Assembly (NCBI GenBank): GCA_027257055.1
Contig: JAPVLO010000001.1
Location: forward strand, 13,415,501 to 13,479,500
Length of the DNA stretch: 64,000 nucleotides
Source of the DNA: Cephalopachus bancanus
Taxonomy: Eukaryota; Chordata; Mammalia; Primates; Tarsiidae
Direction of reading: 5' to 3'
The position numbers and the translations under genes were made by a program. Shown piece after piece: positions 32,409-43,566 of this stretch. Each line of letters begins with the position of its first letter. The first letter of the stretch is position 1. Under the pieces are notes generated by a model. It had not been told where the DNA came from. It saw only the letters and a list, made by a program, of their open reading frames with translations, and made no database searches.

Positions 32409-32894
32409 TTCTACTTTCAAGGAGTTCTCATCAAGTAGCAGATGACAGATGTCTAAATAAATAGTTACCATAAAGCTGTGTTTACCAGACTTGGATTTCA
32501 CAGATAGTAAGGGTGGCAGAAGGGATGGATGATTAAAAAAAAAGAAAAATGAGACAGACTTAGGATTTCCAGGTAAGGAAAATTTTCAACATCAGGGCAA
32601 TTCTTGGTTCTCCTTGCTGTCACTTATTGCTATCATTTCATTTAAAAGATACTTTTCAATATGGAAGAAAACAGAAAAAAATATAATCTTAGGAAAAAGG
32701 AGTCCTTCCAAGGGAAGACAGATAAGGTGCTATCACGACATCTCAGTCATATTATCATTCCATCAACCTGAAGGTCACCGTGGTCATCCCTTCTGTATCA
32801 GCACTGGCCTGCGTGTTGGCAGTTGGGAACCAGGGCTGGACAGTGTTCTGGGATTTGGAGGTCTTCGGGTTAGCGTGGTGCCCATGCTGGTTGA
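32409..32894. other. Unique spacer
   Basis: No repeat or gene recognised, apart from short A runs. Confidence 0.4.
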
Positions 32895-32932
32895 CTAGTG
32901 AGTGGTCCTGCAAAAGGCATGTCCACCTAGAA
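32895..32932 (+). mobile_element. MLT1-like LTR, left piece
   Basis: GCAAAAGGCATGTCCACCTAG corresponds to the MLT1 stretch agatatgtccacgtcctaa. It continues at 34007 with the part like cctgtgaatgtgacc, so the hAT below lies inside the LTR. Confidence 0.5.
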
Positions 32933-33165
32933 CAGGAGTGTCCAACCTTTTGGCTTCCCTGGGCCACATCAAGTAAAGAGAAATTGTCTTGGGCGACAAA
33001 TAAATTATATAATATAGTTAGTGTGTATATATATAAGACTTTTTTTTAAAAATATTTTTTATTATAAAGTTTAGAAAAGTAAGAAGAATATAAAGCTAGC
33101 AGGAAATTTGACCTTGTTTTTGCGAGATTAATCTATGAATGCCTGGTTCAATGGAAGCGGTCACA

Positions 33166-33443
33166 ATTTTTTTTTAATTTGGAATCTCACTCCATCACCC
33201 AGGCTGGAGTGCAGTGGCACACTCACTGCCACCTCTGGGCTCAGGTGAACCTTCCGCCTCAGCCTTCCAAGTAGCTGGAACTACAGGCATGCGCTATCAC
33301 ACCTGGCTAATTTTTGGACTTATTGAAGAGATGAGGTCTCGCCAAGTTGCTCAGGCTGTTCTCAAATCCCTGGGCTCAGGTAGTCCCCTCACCTCGGTCT
33401 CCCAAAGTGCTGAGATGACAGGCTTGGGCCACCAAGCCCAGCC
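33166..33443 (-). mobile_element. Alu in hAT, reverse, with TSD
   Basis: T-run head, GAATCTCACTCCATCACCC, CACTCACTGCCACCTCTGGG, CAAAGTGCTGAGATGACAGG. AGCGGTCACA (33156-33165) and AGTGGTCACA (33444-33453) flank it. Confidence 0.95.
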
Positions 33444-33644
33444 AGTGGTCACAGTTCTTAGTGAGTTCTCAAGGTGCTCATCAGAATTGCTTGTTTGAAT
33501 TTTGCTCTCTGTGGGCTTCAGAACTGAAAACAGCTGCTCAGAAATGTATGATGTGCTCACCAAAAAGCAAGGTCACGAATAAGGCGTGGTGGTGAACTTT
33601 GTAAATGGAATGAGGCATGGGGTCACCAAAAAAATAAACATTAT

Positions 33645-33900
33645 GGCCAGGCCCGGTGGCTCAGCCTGCAATCCCAGCACTTTGGGAGGCTGAAGCAAGT
33701 GGACTGCCTGAGCCTGCGGGTTCGAGACCTGCCCAGGCAACTTGGCAAGACCTTGTCTCTACAATAAATCAAAAATTAGCTGGGCGTGGTAGCACGCGCC
33801 TATAGTTCCGGCTACTTGGAAGGCTGAGGTGGAAGGATTGCTGGAGTCCAGCAGTTCGAGGTCTGGGTGACAGAGTGAGACTCCAAGTCAAAAACAAATT
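33645..33900 (+). mobile_element. Alu in hAT, internally deleted
   Basis: GGCCAGGCCCGGTGGCTCAGCC start, CCTGCGGGTTCGAGACCTGCC, GCAGTTCGAGGTCTGGGTG: the stretch between right-arm CGAGG and the CTCCAGTCTGGG region is missing. Flanks AAAAATAAACATTA (33630-33643) and AAAAATAAACACTA (33901-33914). Confidence 0.95.
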
Positions 33901-34006
33901 AAAAATAAACACTAAAAAACACATGATGTTAAAAGATGCTGTGGGGCTGCACGACCGGCTGTCCTGGGCCACATGCAGCCCGTGGGCCATGGGCTGGACA
34001 TGCCTG

Positions 34007-34415
34007 ATCTACAAACTCGGAATGTGGCTTTATTTGCAAAAAAGTCTTTGCAGGTATGATTTAGTGGAAATGAGGTCATACAGGGGCGAGGTAGATTAAG
34101 GCTTAATCCAGTGGTTTGCGTCCTTACATGAAGAGAAAACAGAGACACGGGGGAGAACACCATGTAATGAAGCAGCAAAGATGGAGTGATGTGTCTACAA
34201 GCCAAAGACACCAAGGAGTGCCTGCCACACCGGAGACTGGAAGAGAAATGCAGAACAGATCCCCTCGCAGTCCTCCAAGAGAAGCTGGCCCTGCAGACAC
34301 CCAGCTTCCAAACTTCTAGCCTCCAAGGAAGAGCAAGGACACACCTGTTTTTTGAGCCACCCAGCGTGCCGCACTTGGTTATCCAGCTCTGGGAAACTAA
34401 TGATTTAAGGCCCCG
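34007..34415 (+). mobile_element. MLT1-like (MaLR) LTR, main part
   Basis: CGGAATGTGGCTTTATTTGC, AAAAGTCTTTGCAGGTATG, GGAAATGAGGTCATACAGGG, AAGCCAAAGACACCAAGGAG, ACACCCAGCTTCCAAACTTC and GAGCCACCCAGCGTGCC follow the MLT1 order. No gag/pol sequence. Confidence 0.75.
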
Positions 34416-35210
34416 ACAGGGAAGATCAAATAACGTGCTTGTGAGGATGAGGAATGACCGAATAGGTTGTAGGGATGGGAATCACTGATAGAGAATATCG
34501 TTCTCCAAATAGCCAAACTGGGGGAGAGTGGGGGTGTCAAAGGAAGGGGGTGGGCATTTGGGGTGCAGGAAGCAGTATGAACTAGACCCAGAGCTGTGGG
34601 GGTTTCCGGACAAGAAGAACTTTGCAGCATCTGGGCATGCAAGGGCCTGAAGGGGTAGTTGTGCCAGTCAGAAACAAGCCTGGGCAGACCAGGTCGTCGA
34701 GGAACAATGAAGGACAGACTGAGGAAGTGGCCTTTGCTCCGTGGCCAGTGGAAACTCCTGGATGCCATAGACGTTATCAGTCCGTTTCTCGTGAGGCCAG
34801 TGATGTTTAGAGAGTGGAAGGGAAAGGTATGAACGAAACAACAGGTTCCCACTTCTGAAAGTTGGAGAAACTACCCAAATCATGTTTGTGACTCTTCCGA
34901 CGGTAACTAATTTTCAGACTAATTTTCAGACATTACCAGTTTCTTTTAAGCATGACCTCGGTTTTTTAAAAAAGACAAAAGCACATATTCCCAGAGTCTA
35001 GTAGACGTGGTGAAAAGTCCAGCAAATACTATTGTACTGGGCACAGAAGCAAGGAAACCCAACTCTTACCTTCATCAGGCTTAAATCTGGCAAAAATCTT
35101 GTGGGAATTTACTTCATCAAAGCTGGTGACTTTGGTTATGGCTGTCAGAAAAGAAAACTGCAAGCCTAAATTGGCCTCTTCTAGACTATATGTCTTTCAA
35201 AACAGCCTGC
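34416..35210. other. Unique stretch, no gene recognised
   Basis: A 151-codon minus-strand frame (34397-34852) is present but proline/serine-rich and without a domain. No repeat recognised. Confidence 0.4.
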
Positions 35211-35227
35211 CTTAAATCTATATTCTT

Positions 35228-35528
35228 TCTTTTTTTTTTTTTTTTTTTTTTGAGTTGGAGTCTCACTCTGTCACCCAGACTGGAGTACAGTGGCTGCTCC
35301 CAGCCACTGCAGCCTCGACCTGCTGGGCTCTGGCGATCCTTCCGCCTCAGCCATCCAAGTAGCTAGAACTACAGGCGAGCGCTACCACGCCCAGCTAATC
35401 TTTTGATTTATTGTAGAGATGAAGTCTCACTAAGTTGCCCAGGCAGGTCTTGAACTCGCAGGCTCAGGCAATTCACTCACCTCAGCCTCCCAAGGCGCGG
35501 GATTACAGGCTGAGCCACCGAGCCCGGC
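35228..35528 (-). mobile_element. Alu SINE, reverse, lineage-type
   Basis: Long T run, GAGTTGGAGTCTCACTCTG, CAGCCACTGCAGCCTCGACC, GATTTATTGTAGAGATGAAG, GGCTGAGCCACCGAGCCCGG. TAAATCTATATTCTT (35213-35227) and TAAATCTATAGTCTT (35529-35543) form the duplication. Confidence 0.96.
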
Positions 35529-35543
35529 TAAATCTATAGTCTT

Positions 35544-35814
35544 AAACAATAAAACAAATGAAAACATAGACTGGTTATCAGCGAAGGGGACATTTTGGAA
35601 GCTTCTTAATTTGTACTTTTAGTTGGAGACAGTGCTTTGTTTGAAAATTACCATATTTTCCTTTAAAGCAAGGTAGATCATGCTGGTGATTTAATCTCGC
35701 TAAGGTGATGCTCACTTATCAGGGCTAATCAAAGAATTAAGGAGCAGGGATGATATTGATGCTGATAATTATCTGACATCAATGTGCAGATTTTGGATCA
35801 CCAAACAGGACTCA
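35544..35814. other. Unique spacer
   Basis: No repeat or coding signature. Confidence 0.4.
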
Positions 35815-36035
35815 GGAGCAAGGTTTGAATTTTGTCTTTGACTCTAGCTGATCCAGGAACTCTTGGTAAGACACCAGACCTCAATTCTTCCTTCAGAAAA
35901 TGTGGAGAATAATAATAATAACAACAAATGATATCTAACTCATAGGCTTACTGTGATGATTAAATGAAATTATGAATATAGAATGCTGGTGCCTGGAATG
36001 CATCCAGTAAATGCTAGCTAGTATCATTTTCATTA
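35815..36035 (+). mobile_element. MIR SINE
   Basis: GAGCAAGGTTTGAATTTTG, GGTAAGACACCAGACCTCAAT, GAAAATGTGGAGAATAATAA, TTACTGTGATGATTAAATG and CATCCAGTAAATGCTAGC match the MIR order well. Confidence 0.8.
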
Positions 36036-36299
36036 TTCCTTTTACTTTTAGTAGATTAATTATTGGATGAGTGAACCCTATGGTGGAAAACTGATTGAGA
36101 AAATGTATGATACATTTTACCAAAAGAATAAATTGTGCGTCATGAATCATTAAATGAGAATGATGAGAACTCAAAAATATCTCTACAGAAAATCAAATAG
36201 GGGGTTACTTAATTAGTTGCCAAATCCCCTCCTTGCCAGGGTTTGACAGATGAGACCAACTCAAGAATAATGCATGATCAAATGAAATAAACTCAGATT

Positions 36300-36445
36300 C
36301 CTAGGTCTTATGTCCAACCCTGAGAATGCCAATAGCAAAGGTATTCAGAGCCCAGCAGTGATTAGCAGGCAGCATTGCATAGCTGAAGACAAAAAACAAC
36401 CCTGCACTTGTACGCCCTGAATCTAAAATTAAAATGGAAACAAAA
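36300..36445 (+). mobile_element. L1 3' end, plus copy of inverted pair
   Basis: CATTGCATAGCTGAAGACAA, ACCCTGCACTTGTACGCCC and TGAATCTAAAATTAAAATGG form an L1 3' end. The part 36310-36395 is complementary to 37395-37480. Confidence 0.6.
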
Positions 36446-36449
36446 TAAA

Positions 36450-36645
36450 ACACACTCCTAGCTAGAACATAAGAATTTTCCTCTCTCATTATTTTTCTGC
36501 AAGTCTTTCTTCACCCTCATCTGTAAGTCATACCAGAACATGTCACATCAATCTAGGCCAACTTGAGGCTATCCTTACATGAGGCCTGGCATTTCAATTT
36601 GAAATATTGCTCCCTAGACCTGCAGTTTGTCAAAGTTCTTTTAGG
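36450..36645. other. Unique spacer
   Basis: No repeat or gene recognised. Confidence 0.35.
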
Positions 36646-36649
36646 CCAT

Positions 36650-37170
36650 TTTCAGTGGTGCATTTGTTGTTCTTATCCTTTGTAATTCTCTCTTTTGGGG
36701 TAATCATCGTTTTGCTATTGATTGGTAAAATATCTACACATTTAAATCCATGACTACTTGTCCAAAATATTGTACCTATTTACTCTTTTTGTGTTAGCCT
36801 TTTAATTCTGTTTCGGCTTTTGGTTTTTGTTTACATAAATGCTTGAATTTTATTTTACATCGTTGAATCTTTGAGTATTTCCTCTGAAATTTCTTCAATT
36901 GGCTCTATACTTAAAAAAATTCTACAAAGGTTACTTATATTTTAATTTAGATCTTATCTTTTTTCTTTTTTACATTTGACTCCCTAATCTACCTGGATTT
37001 TAAGAAATTTAATTGGAGTAAGAATCTAATTATTTTCGTTGTTCGCTTGTTATCTTATGTTTTGTTTTTACAAATACTAGCTGAATGTCCTAGCATTACT
37101 TATTAAACACAAAATATCTTTTTCCACTGGATTTTAAAATGCCAACTTTATCACATCAATTATTTTCCTA
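36650..37170 (-). mobile_element. Old L1 ORF2 fragment, reverse
   Basis: TATTGTACCTATTTACTC, CTACCTGGATTTTAAGAAA, TAGCATTACTTATTAAACAC, CTTTTTCCACTGGATTTTAA and GCCAACTTTATCACATC match reverse ORF2 of old L1. Highly decayed. Confidence 0.6.
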
Positions 37171-37349
37171 TAGACAGCTCACCCTGAAAAAAAAAACCAT
37201 CTTAGAATAATTGTCAATATCTACAGATGAGGTCAGAAAAGCTGAGTGTTTGCATGTCTTGAAAAGAAGAGCTGACCACTGCCTGAGCAGATCTCTGCTC
37301 AGCTAGCCTTTCCCCACTACTGTTTGTTTTTTTGTTGTGTGTCCAGTCT

Positions 37350-37500
37350 TGCTTTAGATTCAAGGGTACAAATGCACAGTTTTTTGGGTTTTTTTTAATC
37401 TCCAGCTATGCAATGCCTCCTGCTAGTCACTGCTGGGTTCCCAATAATCTCGGTCAGCTTCTTGGCATTTCCTGTGAAAACATCAATCCCAATTGCATCC
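37350..37500 (-). mobile_element. L1 3' end, minus copy of inverted pair
   Basis: CTTGCTTTAGATTCAAGGGTACAAATGC is cut here to its key parts CTTTAGATTCAAGGG and ACAAATGCACAG; it continues AGCTATGCAATGCCTCCTGC and AGTCACTGCTGGGTTCCC, the complement of the plus copy at 36300-36445. Confidence 0.6.
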
Positions 37501-39715
37501 CTCTAAACAAGGCACTGCACATTCACAAGTTTAACAAATGCATACTCTAACCCAGGGCAAGCACAGTGGCTCAGTCTCTAGATTCTACTTCTTTCTGAAG
37601 GTCACTTGGGGAATTCTTGACAGCATCAGCCCAGGGCCCTGACCATGCTAGAGTCAGAGTGGACACTACTGCCTTCACCTGCCCAGGTAGACTTCAGGAA
37701 TCCACCCACTGGGTAAGTAGGAATCGCAGGAAAGAAGCCATGAGGCTTCACTCAACAACTCAGTGTGGTAGAGAGTGTCTAAGGCAGAGTACACAGATGA
37801 GGTTACTGGCTGGGTCACTGCCACTGTGTCTCCATCAGAAATTAGGACCAGCAATGATGCTTGGCATGCCCACCCCCCAGGCCCAGGTACACAGCCAGAG
37901 ATGTCACTGACTGATACGCAGATTTGGGTGAGAAGATGTCTTATCTTTCCCAACTTCCTGCCTAGTAATCCCTAGTGAATTTTTACTAGCATTATGTTCC
38001 AAAGGCTAGCTCCAACTGTTAAAATATTTTTCCAGTTCCTGAACAATTGATCTCAAAGCCACTACGTGGGTCCCACAAGGTGGGCTTCCATGCTGGGTAA
38101 GAGGAACACGGTGAGTAAGGATGGAATCTGGCGAAATTTGTGGGAGCACAGACTGGGTATCGGAGGGCCCATGTCCCAGAGTCCAGTGGGATGAAAACTG
38201 TGTCCCTGGAGGGAGTCAGGAAGTAGGACTTGGAGCCTGAACAGGGTGGAGAGAGTGTCCAAGCAGGAGATGGCAAGGAATGTCCAAGGAGATGGAGAGA
38301 GTGTCCAAGCAGGAGTAGAGATGGCCGAAAAGTGGGCGGGGGATGAAGGAGGAGAGGAAGAAACTGGAGCCAAGCATCCATCTGAGCAGGGTGAGAAGGG
38401 CATCCCACAGGAAGTCTTGCCATCTGGGCTTATGTGAAGTCCAGAAAGGGCAGAGTGAAAGGTCTTACCCACAGCAGAAGGGTCCAGACAGGAATATCAT
38501 AGCACAAATGGACAGAGAGGACACCTATGTGGCTAGTGCCCAGCCTTTGAGACCACACAAAATTTAGATGGTGTCTGTGCAGAGGGGGTGTGGCAGTGAT
38601 GTAGAGGATGACAGAGTGGCTTACAGCAGGGACAGGAGTCAAAAATATAGAAAGGGAGAAAGCAAGGGTGAACCCTGAGGCGCTTGGCTGAACTGGAGAT
38701 GTGTGAACTCATGATTTTTCATATATAGATTTATCTAGAAAAAACAAAGTGTGAGTGTGAACACACATATAGTGTTCAGCACTGTCCACTGAGATGTGCA
38801 CACCCAACACCAAGGTCATGGTGTCTAAAGCCCATGTTTGTCTCAGGGGAAAAACTGGCTGGTTGTAGGTTCAGGGCAGGGAGAGTCCACCATGAGTCTG
38901 AAACATCTCAAGGAAGTGCTCAGAGAGGACACCCAAGCCAATAAAAAAACATGAGCATCAAGGGAAGTCATGGCAATGGAAGGTTCCAATCCACAGAATA
39001 AGACAGCAAACCGCAAATCCAGACTGAGACGGCTAAAACACACATGAGTAAGTTCAACACTGGAGGAGGAGCAGGATATTTGCATAGTTTAAGGCCGTCC
39101 CCACACAGTACTTATTCAGGACAAAGGGAGAAAAGAGTGAGGAAGGCCAGACCCCACCTCAATCAGGTCACCAGTGTGCCCGTCACCAGGGGCAAGGTGA
39201 ATCTGGATCATGAGGGTACAGGATGAGGTAGTCACAGGGTCACTCCTGGGTTCTCCTGCCACAGAGGTCCCACCCGAACCTCGTCACAGGGAAGCGACAG
39301 ACTGAGGGAAGTTCTGCAATAGAGCCAACTTATACTCATCCGAGTGTCAAGGCCATGAAAGTCACAGAAAGACAGAGAGACTTTTCCAAGTTGGTGGAGC
39401 CCGATAGAATGCTCTAGTTAAATGCAGCATTGCCTCTGAAGTGGATCCTTTCACTTTGAGGGACATTTTTGGAGGCTGAGGACTGGACAGTAGCCACATG
39501 CCAATGTTAATTCTCAGATTCTGTCTCTACTATGGTTATGCTGAAGAATATTTGTGTTTGTAGAAAATACACACTAAAATACCCAGGGCTGATGAGGTAT
39601 CACATAGGTAACTTATTCTCAAAGGGCCCGGGGAAAAACATATCTGTGTTGTACTTGCAATTTTTTTTAAGTAGCTTGTATTATTTTGGAGTTTTTTTTG
39701 TTTTGTTTTGTTTTT
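37501..39715. other. Long stretch without recognised repeats
   Basis: Over two kilobases with no gene that I can support. GAGAGTGTCCAAGCAGGAG recurs at about 38250 and 38298. Some parts (around 38680-38740) have an old LTR-like look, but no family or boundary is secure. Confidence 0.4.
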
Positions 39716-39728
39716 AATGTAGACATTT

Positions 39729-40024
<296 letters not shown>

Positions 40025-40465
40025 AAATGCAGCATTTCATAGCAGGTACTTTTATATATGAAGAGAGGTTAAGAACTTCCAGTGAAAATAAAGCCCTGAA
40101 TGCCAGGACAGCCTCTGCATCCACCTAGGGCATTCCCGGTTTTCATGCTCCATAGCTTTGACCTTGCATGGTTCCCAGGTCACATGGGTCCTGCTGTACT
40201 AAGACAGGCATGTTCCACAATGCCAGCGCGTTGCATGGTGACAAAAACCCCCGTACATTTGCCAATGTCCTAAATAAAGGACAGTGAGATCAACAGATGA
40301 TCTCCATCCACTGCCAGCCCAGGAGGGTTGGGAAGACTGACCAGCCCCACCCGAGTGGGTCAAGCAATTTCATTCTTGGAATCTAGTCAAGTCGACGCCC
40401 CGTGAGAAGAGATCAGAGAATCTAGGACCAAGAATAACGGCAGCACTAAAAATAGCCGGAGCTGC
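40025..40465. other. Unique spacer
   Basis: No repeat or gene recognised. Confidence 0.4.
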
Positions 40466-40469
40466 CATT

Positions 40470-40640
40470 TTCTCCTACGTGTTAAGTGTTCCACTCACAC
40501 CGTCTCACGCAATCATCGCAACAATCCTGCCAAATGAGGGTAGTTAGTATCTCATATCAAAGATGGGAGACGAGGGTTCACAGAGGTTGAATGACTTGGC
40601 CAGCCACTCCGCTGTGAGTCACCATCACCGTTACCCACAA
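40470..40640 (-). mobile_element. MIR SINE, reverse
   Basis: CATCGCAACAATCCTGCCAAA, GTAGTTAGTATCTCATATC, AAGATGGGAGACGAGGGTTC, GAGGTTGAATGACTTGGCC follow reverse MIR. Confidence 0.75.
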
Positions 40641-40869
40641 AGGGAACACAGTAACTCTCTCTCTCTTACAGAGGAATGAACCTGAGACACAGAAGTGTTC
40701 GGTGCCTATGGCCACCTGGCTAAGAAGTGGAGCTGAACATTCTGGAATGTTCACTCACATCCCGCTCTCCTCGCCCTCTGCCACCCTGCCAGGTGCTTAT
40801 TTTGTGGGCTTGCGTTCACTGATACCATCTTTATGACAGTAGTACCTGGTCTCAAAAGTAATGCGAGTA

Positions 40870-41065
40870 CATTCAAATACAACTTTTTTTTTGGTTATGA
40901 TATTGTGGGGTACAGTTAAGGGTTAGGTATACAAATACGTTTCACTCAGGCAACTTTTTTTAAGCAAAGTGCTCCAGGCCTCAACCACCATCTCTCTGCT
41001 AGCTGTGAGCTCCTGTTTAATCTTTTCACTCTTTCCTGTATCTCCAGCATGTTTTCTGTGATTCA
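40870..41065 (-). mobile_element. L1 3' terminus, reverse
   Basis: TATTGTGGGGTACAGTTAAG, GGGTTAGGTATACAAATACG is the complement of the lineage L1 3' terminus. It is extremely 5' truncated; what follows past about 40950 is unassigned. Confidence 0.7.
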
Positions 41066-41845
41066 AATCCACTCTGTAGGTTGACCCAGCTTGTCCTGCA
41101 AAACTCCCATCCCCAAAAAATGCTCAGGGGCCGGGAACTTCGTTGGCATCAGATGTCCTCATTCTTGTTGGAAGCTTTTCTTGCAAATAGATGGAGAATG
41201 ACAATGTTCAGGGCTAAGCATTATATTCACCGGGGCCCTCTCAGTGGCTGTGTCTCCGAGTGGCACGTGGAAAACATTGCCATGGATACAGAGGGGGCAC
41301 GTGTTGACGCCGGCAGCGAGACAGAGTCCATGCCTGCCTCTTGCTGGGGAGCAAGTCCGTCTGGATTTCACTGGAGTGTTAATATTCTGTTGCCTCTTCC
41401 CTCCCCGAGACCAGGGACATCCCTCCCGAGACCAGGGACATCCCTGGTCCTTGCCATCCGGCGGAGCAGTGGCTGAGTCACCCCTCCTGGCAGCAGTGGG
41501 TAGCTGAGAGATGAGAGAAGAGAGGGCCTGGGCTCCACGTGACAGCCCCAGAGCTGTCGTTCGTTTATTCGCTCATGACTCCCTCCACCGACATGTACTG
41601 GGTGACTGCCACGTGCTATGCAAACCAGGTAGCAGGCTCCATGTTCTCCAAGAGAAAATGTTAAAACTCTGCAAGGAGCGTTTGCACACGTGAGACCCTT
41701 TGGTCCACCCAAGACACAGCTTCAGGGCAACCTTTGGACAGGGAGTAAAAAGCTACAGTTGGGACCAGTGGGTCCTGGATATGTGACCCCGCCCCAAGGT
41801 GAACTGACTCATGCTCATCCCATGAGTTGGCATGGAGTGGGTCTC
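41066..41845. other. Unique stretch, no gene recognised
   Basis: Two 100-130 codon frames overlap on opposite strands without domains. Contains the perfect 21-bp duplication listed separately. Confidence 0.4.
41404..41445 (+). repeat. Perfect 21-bp tandem duplication
   Basis: CCCGAGACCAGGGACATCCC is present at 41404 and again at 41425 with no mismatch across the 21-base unit. Confidence 0.95.
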
Positions 41846-41849
41846 CATT

Positions 41850-42181
41850 TTGTTTTGTTGTGTTTTGTTGTGGTTTTTTGCTTTGTTTTGTTTTGTTTTG
41901 TTTGGAGTTGGAGTCTCACTCCGTCACCCAGACTGGAGTGCAGTGGCCGCTCCCAGCCACTGCAACTTCGACCTGCGGGGGCCGGCCATCCTTCCGCCTC
42001 AGCCTTCCAAGGAGCTGGAACTACAGGCACGCGCTACCACGCCCAGCTAATTTTTGACTTTATTGTAGAGATGAGGTTTCGCCAAGTTGCCCAGGCGGGT
42101 CTCGAACCCGCGGGCTCAGGCAATCCACTCACCTCAGCCTCCCAAAGTGCTGGGATTACAGGCTGAGCCACAGAGCCCGGC
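41850..42181 (-). mobile_element. Alu SINE, reverse, (GTTTT)n head
   Basis: TTTTGTTTTG repeats lead into GAGTTGGAGTCTCACTCC, CAGCCACTGCAACTTCGACC, GGCGGGTCTCGAACCCGCGG, GGCTGAGCCACAGAGCCCGG. Lineage type, low divergence. Confidence 0.96.
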
Positions 42182-42471
42182 TTTATTGTGTTTTTAAGAG
42201 ATTGACTCTGCCACCCAGGCTGGAGTGCAATGGCAAGAGCACAGCAGCCTCGAACTCCTGGGCTCAAGCTATCCTCCTGCCTCAGCCTTCCAAATAACTG
42301 AGACTACTAGGCACACACCAGCATGTCCGGCTGTTTTTGTTGTGTTTGTTTGTGGAGACAAGGTCTCACTATGTTGCCCAGGCTGCTCTCAAACTCCTGA
42401 CCTCAAGCCATCCTCCCACCTCAGCCTCACAAAGTGCTGGTATTACAGAGGTGAGACACCACACCCAGCCC
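42182..42471 (-). mobile_element. Second reverse Alu, older, abutting
   Basis: TTTTTAAGAGATTGACTCTGCC, GTGCAATGGCAAGAGCACAG, CTATGTTGCCCAGGCTGC, CAAAGTGCTGGTATTACAG, CACACCCAGCC. It directly follows the previous Alu head to tail; the older type suggests the younger inserted at its A-rich tail. Confidence 0.94.
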
Positions 42472-42743
42472 ATCTCCGTGCTTGAACCCTGCTTTGCTCA
42501 GGAATGTTTTTTCTTGTTCCTTTACTGTGCCCAGCCCTCTTGAGGGGGACAGGCTAAATGAGTCAATGCTATTTGCTTTCTTGGTAGCAACCTAGAACCA
42601 TTCTGTCCAACCTGGGATGGGCAACAGCACCTTTCCACGTTCACTCCTCTTCTGCTTGACATTTAGGCTTGAATTTTTTAAGTAAGCACAAAAAATAAAA
42701 GGTCAATGCAACTACAAAGTGCTATGTAAACATAAGGCATAAA
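42472..42743. other. Unique spacer
   Basis: No repeat or coding signature before the mariner. Confidence 0.4.
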
Positions 42744-42745
42744 TA

Positions 42746-42997
42746 CGAGGGAGACCCCCCAGAAACAGAATTTATTTATTAAAAATTGTGTATTTATTCT
42801 TACATGTTTAAACTTGAGTCCCTTCAAAGTCCTCTGCATTTGATACAATCTACCTATGGAGATACTTTTTCCACTGCTCAAAACAGTTTTGAGCTCATCC
42901 ATTTTGATGTCTTTCAGTTCTCTTCCGTTTTTTGTCTCATCTCTTCCACATGGGCAAAACGTTTCCCTTTGAGGAATTTTTTTTAATCAAGTAAACA

Positions 42998-43031
<34 letters not shown>

Positions 43032-43322
43032 TTTTTAAAGGCGCTTGGGGTAGGATCGGGTGAATAAGGAGGGTGGGGCACGGGCGGGTCAGGCTGTGTG
43101 GGCAGAAGCATTTGTAAATCACCCATCATGAAATAGGCAAACACTTTGAAAGAATCTCCAAAAAAAAATATTAACTGAAGCTGAATGCAGCCTCTCACAC
43201 AAGGCTAGCTGGCACCCTGATGCCGATGGGTTCCTAGAACACTTAGCTAGCAGGGGAAGCCTATACCATGAGGGAGCTTGCCCTCCAAAAGATAATTCCG
43301 GTTTGGGGGGGTCCCTCCTTGG
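42746..43322 (-). mobile_element. Mariner MITE-like copy 2 of 4
   Basis: Left end CGAGGGAGACCCCCCAGAAA after TA at 42744-42745, right end reading GTTTGGGGGGGTCCCTCC. Internal order as in the other three copies. On the minus strand the mariner C-terminal catalytic region is visible in broken frames: PHPP..P-type motif as CPTLLIHPILPQAP, then SSKGNVLP and KTVLSSGKSISIG with a tail. A (TA)n plus T-run expansion lies at 42996-43037. Confidence 0.85.
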
Positions 43323-43565
43323 ATTATGATCCTAGTTTCTTTTAGAAGAGTGTGGCAGAATAATGAGGAAATAGCTGAGAAGCCGAGCTGCTTTTTTGAT
43401 CTCCTCACTGGCCACTTCCAACAATTCCCGCCTTGCTCATGCCAGCCCACTGCCCATCCAATCCTTCCATCCCACCACGCACACCTGCCAGATCAAAGGC
43501 ACCATTTGAATCAGACAATACTCCCACTGATATTAATAATAATGACAGTCATAATATTGGTTAGT
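43323..43565. other. Unique spacer
   Basis: No repeat or gene recognised. Confidence 0.35.
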
Positions 43566-43566
43566 C

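Larger units (their letters stand above)
32933..34006 (+). mobile_element. hAT DNA transposon relic with two Alus
   Basis: The left end CAGGAGTGTCCAACCTTTTG pairs with the complement of the right end, CAGGCATGTCCAGCCCATGG. The inner motif CTTCCCTGGGCCACATC mirrors TGGGCCACATGCAGCCCG at the right. Eight-base flanks ACCTAGAA (32925-32932) and ATCTACAA (34007-34014) agree at 6 of 8 sites. Removing the two Alus leaves about 540 bases, similar to the copy at 19782-20289. Confidence 0.85.

Noticed and set aside
34397..34852. 151-codon minus-strand frame, the second longest outside low-complexity DNA
   Set aside because: Pro/Ser/His-rich without domain, with a competing frame on the same strand; no coding signature visible.
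41690..42166. 158-codon plus-strand frame
   Set aside because: Antisense Alu translation ([26 protein letters not shown] ending); not a gene.
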